NCBI GenBank assembly: GCA_947373235.1
Contig: CANBWW010000045.1
Coordinates: 1-7,789 of the forward strand
Length of the DNA: 7,789 nt
Source: Candidatus Altimarinota bacterium
Lineage (GTDB): Bacteria > Patescibacteriota > Gracilibacteria > BD1-5 > UBA2023
Direction of reading: 5' to 3'
Both the position numbers and the translations under genes were made by a program. Below the pieces are notes generated by a model. It was not told where the DNA came from and did no database searches. It worked only from the letters and a program-made list of their open reading frames with translations. Shown one piece after another: positions 1-6,104 of the stretch (position 1 is the first letter of the stretch; each line of letters starts with the position of its first letter).

Positions 1-1
1 T

Positions 2-742
2 ACCATCGTCTTCAAAGAAGTACAGAGATTTATCCGTGTTTGGAGACAGACGATCGTTCCTCCTGTGATCACGACGACTCTCTATTATGTCATATTTGGG
101 CAATTTATCGGTTCGCGTATCGGAGAAGTATGAGGACTTTCGTATATGGAATTTATCGTTCCTGGACTGGTTATGATGTCCGTGATTATGAATTCTTTTT
201 CTCATGTAGTCTCATCATTTTATATGGCGAAATTCCAGAAAACGATCGAAGAAATCCTGGTTTCTCCGACTCCGTATCCGATTATTATCGCAGGATTTGT
301 AACGGGTGGGATTATCCGAGGAATGGTGACGGGAACGATCGTTTTCTGTGTAGCATTCTTTTTTACGAGTATATCGATCCACTCTTTTGGGCTGATGTTT
401 CTCGTTGCTTTTCTGACTTCACTCCTATTTTCCCTTATCGGTCTTTTTAATTGACTCCTTGCGGATAGTTTTGATTCTACATCCATAATACCCAATTTTG
501 TTCTCACACCGCTCACATATCTTGGATGAGTATTTTACTCGATATCTCAGCTTCCCACGATCTGGCAATATGTATCACATGCGAATCCTATTCTCTATAT
601 CGTCGATGGATTTCGCTATGCAGTTCATGGTGTTTCTGATATTTCGATCTACCTTTCGCTTGGTGTCATTGGTTTATTTTGCATACTTTTCTTCTCGATT
701 GTCTGGTATCTGTTTTCGAAAGGTGAGTGAATCAGAAATTAA
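2..742 (+). CDS. yadH: ABC-2 type transporter permease, YadH-like (5' truncated, TGA = Gly)
   Basis: Membrane subunit of an ABC exporter that would work with a YadG-like ATPase, probably encoded just upstream; the substrate is unknown. The 246 visible residues match E. coli YadH (256 aa, from memory) almost end to end, so only about ten N-terminal residues lie outside the window. Matching blocks include QTIVPPVITTTLYYVIFG (17-33), YMEFIVPGLVMMSVIMN (48-64), FQKTIEEILVSPTP (78-91) and NFVLTPLTYLGGVFYS. About six hydrophobic segments are visible. Four in-frame TGA codons (131, 452, 527, 728) give residues 44, 151, 176 and 243; the last three align with Gly in YadH, which is the best code-25 evidence here. 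The frame ends at TAA 740-742. Read with the standard code the gene would look like a broken pseudogene, which I reject. Confidence 0.93.
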
Positions 743-767
743 AAATCCCTCAATTGAGGGATTTTTT
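741..767. terminator. Bidirectional intrinsic terminator between convergent genes
   Basis: Perfect dyad with arms 741-751 and 756-766 (AAAAATCCCTC / GAGGGATTTTT) and an AATT loop. An A-tract and a T-tract frame the G+C core, so it can stop transcripts from both sides. It overlaps the stop codons of the permease (740-742) and of the converging NYN gene (766-768). Confidence 0.85.
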
Positions 768-1524
768 AGACTTTATTTCTGACATAGATGAGCTTATACC
801 GTCCTTTCATTCCGTCATTTCTTTCGGTAATCTCGAACAGATTGGTTGATGCGAGAAGAGGAGTGAGTTTATTGTACCCATAATTTCTCGAGTCAAAGTT
901 CGGTTGTTTTTTCTGGAGAAGTCCACCGACATCCCCGAGAAATGCCCATCCATCGTCATCAGCGAGATCTGAAATCGTGTCCTGTATGAGTCCAACTACC
1001 TGAGGCGTGACGACATCATAGCTACTTGGTATCGGCTTTTTTATCGATTTTTCTCACTTCACTGTACTCACTTCTGTAGATTCTTCCGTTTTCTTGAGGA
1101 TTTCTATATAGATAAACCTATCACATGCGACGATAAACGGATTCGGAGTTTTCTTCTCACCCATACCATAGACCGCCATACCCGCTTCACGAAGCCGAGT
1201 CGCGAGTCTGGTAAAGTCGGAGTCACTTGAAACGAGGAAAAACCCATCGACTTTATCAGAATAGAGGATATCCATAGCATCGATGATCATCGCAGAATCT
1301 GTCGCATTTTTCCCGGTGGTATAGCCATATTGTTGGATCGGAGTGATTGCATGTTCGAGGAGGATATTTTTCCACTTCGTGAGCCCAGGACGAGTCCAGT
1401 CACCATAAATACGCTTGATCGTCGGATTTCCATATTTGGCAATTTCCTCGAGCATTTCTTTGATGGATCCTGATGGGATATTGTCTCCGTCTATGAGAAT
1501 CGCGAGTTTTTTGTCTGTTTCCAT
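766..1524 (-). CDS. NYN-domain putative ribonuclease with C-terminal OST-HTH/LOTUS domain
   Basis: A 252-residue cytoplasmic protein. Residues 6-150 are a NYN (PIN-like, LabA/DUF88) domain: LAILIDGDN (7-15) with D12 and D14, GKNATDSAMIIDAMD (71-85) with D76 and D82, and FLVSSDSDF (96-104) with D101 and D103, the usual acidic metal-binding set. Residues about 168-250 match an OST-HTH/LOTUS RNA-binding domain, with DDDGWAFLGDVG and SRNYGYNKLTPLL. The linker contains one TGA (1054-1056, residue 157); the downstream frame is a complete domain ending at TAA 766-768, so TGA must be sense. The ATG at 1524 is preferred to the TTG at 1554 because it directly precedes the NYN fold. Neither start has a Shine-Dalgarno sequence. 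The role is probably RNA processing or turnover; the target is unknown. Confidence 0.88.
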
Positions 1525-1602
1525 AAAACAAGTGGAGTGAAAAAGTAGATTCAATGAAATGAAAGGTATTTCTGAGTGTAACGCAGTTTAAAAAAGTATA
1601 GC

Positions 1603-1647
1603 TTTCATAGTTCAATCGAAATAAAAAAGCATACTTTGACTATGAAA
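1603..1647. repeat. Inverted repeat around the predicted NYN-gene transcription start
   Basis: TTTCATAGT (1603-1611) and ACTATGAAA (1639-1647) are perfect 9-base inverted copies separated by 27 bases. The right arm sits where a transcript from the 1650-1676 promoter would start, so it could be a two-half-site operator or a 5'-UTR stem. Each half is also near an AAAAAAG(T/C)ATA motif (1590-1600 and 1623-1633). Confidence 0.4.
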
Positions 1648-2017
1648 TCATTGTAGCAGTTTTTTTAGAAAGTCTATCATAAAATAAAAACCCCAGTATG
1701 GTGACTGAGGTTTTTAAAAGGATGAGATTTCTTATTCAGAGCGTTTTTCAATCTTGGGAAATCATCTTACATATCCTCGTGAGTTCACTATAGTGATTGT
1801 ACCCCATGAGCCCCAAGCAAATGAATCCACTTGTCACACAAAGAATAGAGCCAACATAGAATACGTATGAACTTCTCCTAAGAGCTTTCGCGTGATTTGG
1901 ATAGCCAACTATACTTTTTGTTATCTCCTTCGCGTCACGTCCCAAAAAAAATGCTTTACTGAAAAGTAATATAAGGAAACAGACACAGAATGCTACCTCT
2001 TGTGATGGTTGTTCCAA
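1640..2017 (-). CDS. Small membrane protein, cassette 1 (standard-code end 1748; code-25 end 1640)
   Basis: Family not recognised. The core is 89 residues: hydrophobic 8-26, a basic loop 27-50 with K34-SIVGYP, a second hydrophobic segment 51-72, and five cysteines. An AGGAG lies upstream. Translation starts at TTG (2017), or at ATT (2020), which occupies the place of the ATG in cassette 2; an in-frame TAG blocks any longer start. A TGA follows D89 at 1748-1750. With TGA as stop the protein has 89 residues. With TGA as Gly it runs 125 residues to TAG 1640-1642, across the terminator hairpin, adding a possible third membrane segment. The upstream leader and downstream hairpin nearly duplicate those of cassette 2. 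The absence of TGA in the body and the strong ribosome site are unlike flanking genes. Which end is real cannot be settled here. Confidence 0.6.
1650..1676 (-). promoter_or_regulatory. Candidate promoter of the NYN gene
   Basis: On the minus strand an extended -10 (TGC then TACAAT, 1650-1658) lies 15 bases from a weak -35, TAGACT (1671-1676). It would give a 5' UTR of roughly 120 bases and lies just after the terminator of the upstream cassette, where a new transcription unit should begin. Confidence 0.45.
1681..1715 (-). terminator. Intrinsic terminator of cassette 1 (copy of the one at 2174)
   Basis: Arms 1686-1697 (AAAAACCCCAGT) and 1704-1715 (ACTGAGGTTTTT). The single imperfect pair is a U-G wobble in the minus-strand RNA but a C-A mismatch in the plus-strand RNA, so it is built for minus transcripts. 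A T-rich tail follows on the minus strand (1690 to 1681). It nearly matches the hairpin after cassette 2; only the loop differs. Confidence 0.8.
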
Positions 2018-2020
2018 AAT

Positions 2021-2104
2021 GCCTTTCTCCTAAAATATGATCCTTATCCACACAGTGCAGACAAGGAAGATTTGATAAATCAAATCTCATCGCCTATCGA
2101 TGAG
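2021..2104 (-). ncRNA. Structured 5' leader of cassette 1 (three hairpins, then AGGAG)
   Basis: In transcript order: hairpin 1, CTCATCGATAGGCGATGAG (2086-2104), 7-bp stem and 5-base loop; hairpin 2 (2068-2087), stem ATTTGAT/ATCAAAT; hairpin 3 (2042-2066), CCTTGTC pairing with G-ATAAGG including one G-U. Then comes an A/T-rich linker and the AGGAG. It is about 91% identical over roughly 65 bases to the cassette 2 leader, and differences fall in loops or keep pairing. Probably a cis-acting regulatory RNA, transcribed from just upstream of hairpin 1. It matches no riboswitch class that I know. Confidence 0.65.
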
Positions 2105-2114
2105 GGAACTTATG

Positions 2115-2142
2115 TATAATACATATTTATTAATAAAGTCAA
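2115..2142 (-). promoter_or_regulatory. Promoter of cassette 1
   Basis: TTGACT as -35 (2137-2142) with TATTAT 15 bases downstream (2116-2121), or TTATAC at 17 (2114-2119). The same TTGACTTTAT start occurs in the cassette 2 promoter, and initiation would fall just before hairpin 1 of the leader. Confidence 0.7.
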
Positions 2143-2561
2143 TTTTTGTAAATATGAATATTGTTTTGTTTAGAAAAACCCCAGTACAGTGACTGAGGTT
2201 TTTGAAGGGATGATCAATATTGTTTCAATGAGAACCGTTTGATACTTGCAAACACTGTCATTAAAAACCCTATGATTACTACCAAATCACTTGTATGATC
2301 TGGTAAATTCTGGGAAAAATATTTTCCGAGAACCAAGTTTGAACTGATCAGTGAACCACAACAAAGCATGATAATACCGACAAAGAAAAGCAAACCTAAC
2401 AAGTGTTTTCTTTTTTCACTTTCATGATGTCGCCTTTGCTGAGGGAAGTTTAGTATATTTTTCCTATATGAGCTTACAAGAGGTGCATTATAGAGTACTC
2501 CTATCAATCCTCCAATCAATATAATAAAAACAAACCAGTCCATAAAATGAAGCGTACTCAT
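2130..2561 (-). CDS. Small membrane protein, cassette 2 (standard-code end 2214; code-25 end 2130)
   Basis: Family not recognised. The core is 115 residues: membrane segments about 9-27, 54-76 and 92-107, with a basic loop 32-53 (K34-NILNFP, QQRRHH, KRK). K34, I36 and P40 occupy the same positions as in the cassette 1 protein, so the two are probably paralogues despite low overall identity. The ATG at 2561 is chosen because GGAG sits six bases upstream, in the stretch shared with cassette 1; an upstream extension to 2627 would only translate the leader. A TGA follows Y115 at 2214-2216, just before the terminator. Under code 25 the frame continues 28 codons to TAA 2130-2132, through the hairpin and into the cassette 1 promoter. 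That tail is polar and unconvincing as protein, favouring termination at 2214. Confidence 0.65.
2174..2203 (-). terminator. Intrinsic terminator of cassette 2 (copy of the one at 1681)
   Basis: Arms 2174-2185 (AAAAACCCCAGT) and 2192-2203 (ACTGAGGTTTTT) with a six-base loop. The arms are identical to those after cassette 1, including the U-G wobble that favours the minus strand; only the loop differs (ACAGTG against ATGGTG). Confidence 0.8.
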
Positions 2562-2585
2562 ACCTTTCTCCAAAAAATTCATCAT

Positions 2586-2648
2586 CCCTATCCACACAGT
2601 ACAGACAAGGAAGATTTGAGTGAACAAATCTCATCGCCTATCGATGAG
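2586..2648 (-). ncRNA. Structured 5' leader of cassette 2 (second copy)
   Basis: Hairpin 1 (2630-2648) is identical to the first copy. Hairpin 2 (2612-2631) keeps the ATTTG/CAAAT stem but has a different loop (TTCACT). Hairpin 3 (2586-2610) keeps pairing by turning one U-A into U-G, plus a C-to-T change in its loop. Conservation of stems with loop drift supports a functional RNA. The GGAG ribosome site (2568-2571) follows after a variable A/T-rich linker. Confidence 0.65.
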
Positions 2649-2659
2649 TGGATATGTGT

Positions 2660-2687
2660 ATTTTACATATTTTGTATATAAAGTCAA
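2660..2687 (-). promoter_or_regulatory. Promoter of cassette 2
   Basis: TTGACT as -35 (2682-2687), a 16-base spacer, and TAAAAT as -10 (2660-2665). The predicted start lies only a few bases before hairpin 1, so the structured leader occupies the very 5' end of the transcript. Confidence 0.7.
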
Positions 2688-2720
2688 TTTTCTCCATAAT
2701 TTTAATAATTTATTCACATG

Positions 2721-2751
2721 AAAAAATCCAAGTTTAAACTTGGATTTTTTT
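2721..2751. terminator. Perfect palindromic terminator after the third small membrane gene
   Basis: A 30-base perfect palindrome with arms AAAAAATCCAAGTTT and its complement, flanked by A and T tracts so that it works in either direction. It lies 20 bases beyond the stop of the third membrane gene and just upstream of the cassette 2 promoter. Its sequence is unrelated to the hairpins that end cassettes 1 and 2. Confidence 0.8.
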
Positions 2752-2770
2752 GTTGAGAGAAGGAAAATTT

Positions 2771-3061
2771 TTATTCTAGTTTTTCTTCGTGGTAGATTTT
2801 TATGTAAAATGGAATAATTATGAGTACGATATAGATTTCCAAAATTTCCATTCCAGGAGCTCTTTTATAGAGCTCAAGATAAGCCATTAGACCCAGCATA
2901 AATGCTATAAGAAAAGCAAAAAAGAAGAAAAGAATAAATATACTTGTGCGATTTATGTTCTTTTTTACTCGTGTAATCATCTTTCGAATATATTTATATC
3001 CGAAAAAGAAAAACGCCAAAGAGATGATAGTCCATAAAATTACAAAAGCTGAAGAGTTCAT
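2771..3061 (-). CDS. Small three-segment membrane protein, third family member
   Basis: 96 residues, not recognised. Hydrophobic segments about 5-22, 41-62 and 74-90, with a strongly basic loop 23-38 (YKYIRKMITRVKKNINR) that carries K34-N-I, matching the position in the two cassette proteins. The ATG at 3061 is chosen because AAGGAG (3068-3073) sits six bases upstream; the GTG just before it would be too close. It ends on TAA (2771-2773), so it has no TGA problem, and it contains no internal TGA. Its leader and terminator differ from those of cassettes 1 and 2. Probably a more distant paralogue; function unknown. Confidence 0.75.
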   Translation of the reverse strand: MNSSAFVILWTIISLAFFFFGYKYIRKMITRVKKNINRTSIFILFFFFAFLIAFMLGLMAYLELYKRAPGMEILEIYIVLIIIPFYIKIYHEEKLE

Positions 3062-3067
3062 CACACG

Positions 3068-3097
3068 CTCCTTTTTCCCAACACAATCTGTGTCAGG
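3068..3097 (-). promoter_or_regulatory. Hairpin directly upstream of the ribosome site of the third membrane gene
   Basis: CCTGACACA pairs with TGTGTTGGG (3077-3097) in a 9-bp stem with two wobble pairs and a three-base GAT loop. It ends three bases before AAGGAG (3068-3073), so it could influence ribosome access. It is not a copy of the cassette 1/2 leader. Confidence 0.4.
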
Positions 3098-3179
3098 GTT
3101 ATTTGAAAAAGATCAAAAACCACTTGATCAACACAATTGTTAGCTGTACTTTAATGTATATTGTTAAATACACAAATTT

Positions 3180-3197
3180 ATATTTTCATGAAAATAT
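3180..3197. repeat. 18-bp palindrome at the 3' end of the PEGA gene
   Basis: ATATTTTCATGAAAATAT is a perfect palindrome touching the TAA of the PEGA gene. It has no G+C core or clear T-tract, so as a terminator it would be weak. It could be an operator for the downstream membrane gene, or chance in A/T-rich DNA. Confidence 0.35.
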
Positions 3198-4486
3198 TAT
3201 TTACCTGCACTATCATCTATCCAGCTTCCTTTCCAGATTTTATCATCCTTTTTATAGAGAGCAAAATCTTTGCCTACTGCCAAGATTTCTCCATCTACGA
3301 GCCACTCGATGTGATCCGATCATTTATAAAAGAAGAGGAGGGAATCAGCTGTTTTGAGAAAAAAATTCCCACCAATACTGGAGATGCGGATATCCCGTAG
3401 AGGACGATCTGGAAGTGGTATCTTTTTCACGGTTTCGAGAAAGTGCGGATCCCAGAGTGTGAGATATGCTTTTCAGTTATATTTTCATATTGATATTAGA
3501 AATCCATTTTCCCATGTGATATATTCAATATGGCTGAGTCCTGTATCGATTTCTTTCGCCGGAGTTTCTCCGATCGAAATCAGGCTTCCGCTTTCTGTCG
3601 GTGTGTACCAAATTCACTCGATATGGATGAATTCATGATCGATAAGAGTTATTCCAGAAAGTGAGAGGATTTTTGGACTGAGATCATCTGGATTATCCAG
3701 GATAAGTGATCCAGATTTTTCTATATATCCATCGCCTGTACTCAGGATTCCTGTGAGAGTTTTTCATTTTTCCGTCAAAAGTGTATTTTTTGATTCACAT
3801 CTGAGATACCCATTTTGATATTTTGGTGATGGACATGCTTGTAGATATCTTGTCAGCGCACTGGAAGTTTTGGTTTTCCAGATTCCTTCTTTTGTATTAT
3901 ATTCCATGATCGAAGTTCCAGAGAGAAATCGACCTTCTCCTATATGATCGACCGTACCTGTAAGAACAAGGCTCCCAGTCTCAAAGCCTCCTCCATAAAA
4001 CCATGTTGTAGTTCCACTTTGCGCGAGCCAGGATTCATTTCCGAGAGCAGCAATATTGGAAATATCTTTATCAAGAGGCGCATATGTTCCGTCAGGTAAA
4101 AGCGTGATATCATCGATATAATATGGAGTTTCTTTATCGATGGTGAATGACATTTCCCCAGAAACATAGCCAGGTTTATCGATCGCAATCGTATAGTTTC
4201 CATAGTCCACCATTTTTTTGTCGCCGTTTGTGTATACAGATCAGTTCAATAGAGAATTCGTGGTTGGAGTTTTTATATTTATATTCACGATCCCAAAAGA
4301 TCGGATCAAACTTCCACTTTCCATGAGTGACCCACCAGATGCGGAAAAAAATCTTTGGAGGTGAATAGCTGGATAATATCCTTGAAAAAAGAAATAGAGA
4401 GTCGCAGCAAAAAGAAAAACGATCGCCCAAAAAAGACGCGCTGCATTTCGTTTTTTTCTGATTTCTTCGAAATAAGATGGAAGCAT
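3197..4486 (-). CDS. Membrane-anchored protein with PEGA-like domain and beta-rich C-terminal region (six TGA = Gly)
   Basis: 429 residues. A basic N-terminus (RKKRNAAR) precedes one membrane helix (about 17-36); the rest is probably outside the membrane. Residues about 66-135 resemble a PEGA domain: VNINIKTP, then YGNYTIAIDKPGYVSGEM, then DDITLLPDGTY. The remainder is beta-strand-like, with short repeated turns ending in W or Y, perhaps a propeller; this is inference. Six in-frame TGA codons (4241, 3764, 3614, 3485, 3473, 3320) join what otherwise look like fragments; the single long frame ends at TAA 3197-3199. No Shine-Dalgarno; a CATAAT eight bases before the ATG could give a leaderless transcript. 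The gene starts 25 bases after the glycosyltransferase stop, so co-transcription is likely. Function unknown; a surface or envelope role is inferred. Confidence 0.82.
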
Positions 4487-4511
4487 AGGAAAAGATTATG
4501 AAAAATCGGGA

Positions 4512-5981
4512 TTATTTTCTTTTCATTTTTTGAGTCGTATCGAAGTTATCGATGCGTTTTCAGAAAAATAGTCGAATCTGTGACTCGATCGCTGGAATCG
4601 AAAAGAGTGTGAGTGTGAGTACTGGAACAGCTATCCACTGGACGAGATTGAGGAGATAATCCTTCGCTGTGAATTTCGTAAATCGCTGCATGATATGGAT
4701 CGAAAGCAAACTCGGGATGATCACCGTCGCAAAGAGAATCGTAAATATGATAGAACTCGCTATCGGAACGGTAAAGGCTGCAAGTGAGTGATCGATCGAA
4801 TAGAAAATCCCTGGAACATATCCTATAAAAAAGAGCATAAATGGTCCTCCCGCCCAAAAAAGATGATTGTAGATCAGGTACATAGTTTTTCTTATCTTTT
4901 CAGTTCTTGGTATATTTTTTGCGGCGATAAACTTCGGAATCACATACTCAACATCCGTACATCCCCAGCTCCATCTTCGAAGTTGCTTATACTGTGACTT
5001 TACGGTTCTATAAATGTTCGTTTCCGCGACGAGATCCATTTCGCAGATTGCCGGAGTATTCACGATACGAAAGAGTCCATCCCAACCAAAATAACTTCTC
5101 CAGTACTGCATCCCATCTTCGACGATCGAGTATCGATCCCAATAATCTGCCTTTCGGAGACACGTGAGAGACTGTCCGTAGACTGCAAAATTTCTATAAA
5201 ACTCAGGATTTTGGCTTTCGAAAAGTTGCCACATTGTCGTTCCGATTCCGATAATCCGAGCGAAAAAATGACCCGTTCTCCAGTTATTGGAATATATCGG
5301 TGTATACTGGTAGATCGCGTGATGCCGATAATCCGTCGAAAGAAAAGTATGTGTGACGATCTGGAAAAAGTTCGGTCGTACTTTTGTATCGGTATCTATC
5401 GTTGAGATAAATGTATGTTCTCCATCGAGATGAACTTGTTTCTCATATGTTTGTATCGCATAAGTGATATTGGCTCACTTCACTTTTCATTCGTTCGGGA
5501 GGTCAGAAGGATGGACAATATTCACGATACAGATTGCTCCATTTCCATAGTTTTTTATAATTTTTTCTGCATGATCTTTCGCTTCTGGTGCACGCGCTTC
5601 AGTTGCGAGAAGAAGGGTGATATTTTCTGGAAAAGAATATTCTGCAGCAAGGAGGGAAGTGATATTTTCCTCGATGACATCATATGGTTCCGTGTAGATC
5701 GGGATGATGACAATATGTTTGAGATTTTTTCCATTTTTCAGAACGATCGGATCATTTTTCATGTCTTTTTTCTCGAGCTTCAGAAGACGAATATACGAAC
5801 GAAGGACATAAAAATACGACTCAAAAACCTTCACGCTCCAGTAAGAAATATACAGAGCGATAAATACGAGTCCAACGTGGTAGTTGATCTCTATAAGGAT
5901 GAGCGGGAGGAGAAAGATTCCGATGAGAGAAAGAAGAGGAATCTTTGGAAGCCAGTATGCAAGGTGCGTATATTTTTTCAT
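4512..5981 (-). CDS. Membrane glycosyltransferase, GT2 family, processive type (three TGA = Gly)
   Basis: 489 residues. Two N-terminal membrane segments (about 15-50) are followed by a GT-A catalytic domain: IVIIPIYTEPYDVIEENI near 94-111, DTD at 196-198 (metal/nucleotide-sugar binding), ED at 288-289 (catalytic base) and QLRRW at 333-337. These are the D, DxD, ED and QxxRW signatures of cellulose/hyaluronan synthase-like enzymes. Four C-terminal hydrophobic segments follow, probably forming a channel. TGA codons at 5487, 5475 and 4560 fall inside the frame; the first two separate the nucleotide-binding half from the DTD half, so reading them as sense restores one enzyme. The stop is TAA 4512-4514. 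The ATG at 5981 is favoured over that at 5993, which overlaps a TATAAT. Product unknown: an exopolysaccharide or a glycolipid head group. Confidence 0.9.
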
Positions 5982-5991
5982 AATCAGGCAC

Positions 5992-5997
5992 ATTATA
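5992..5997 (-). promoter_or_regulatory. -10 element of the glycosyltransferase-PEGA unit
   Basis: A consensus TATAAT on the minus strand lies ten bases before ATG 5981, with a TTGCAA 15 bases upstream as a possible -35. Initiation would fall a few bases before the ATG, giving an essentially leaderless mRNA, which agrees with the absence of a Shine-Dalgarno sequence. Confidence 0.5.
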
Positions 5998-6104
5998 AGA
6001 AAAATTCTTATTTTGCAATGCAGAGAGAAAAATGTAAATTCTCGAACCTTTTTGCAAAAAAACCGCTTTTCTATACAGTATTCTTGATTTTATTTCCCAT
6101 TTTT

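Noticed and set aside
220..516. Minus-strand frame of 98 residues
   Set aside because: It is the reverse complement of the permease coding region and has no protein-like features.
1731..1750. A one-base frameshift near the end of cassette 1, giving a polar tail KIEKRSE and TAA
   Set aside because: It is attractive as a C-terminus, but it needs an unproven indel and has no counterpart in cassette 2, which also meets TGA before its hairpin.
2562..2627. Upstream start giving cassette 2 protein 22 extra residues
   Set aside because: Those codons lie in the structured leader shared with cassette 1; the Shine-Dalgarno GGAG fits ATG 2561.
2018..2687. CRISPR array or insertion sequence as the source of the repeats
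   Set aside because: Only two long copies about 540 bases apart, each tied to a promoter and gene; no short regular repeats, transposase or target duplications are visible.
3161..3638. Plus-strand open frames of 79-94 residues
   Set aside because: They are antisense to the PEGA gene, whose minus-strand frame is continuous once TGA is read as Gly.
5415..6104. Long plus-strand open frame upstream of and in frame with rsmG
   Set aside because: It is antisense to the glycosyltransferase, which has clear GT2 motifs. RsmG homology begins at the ATG 6105, and the upstream part has no family resemblance.
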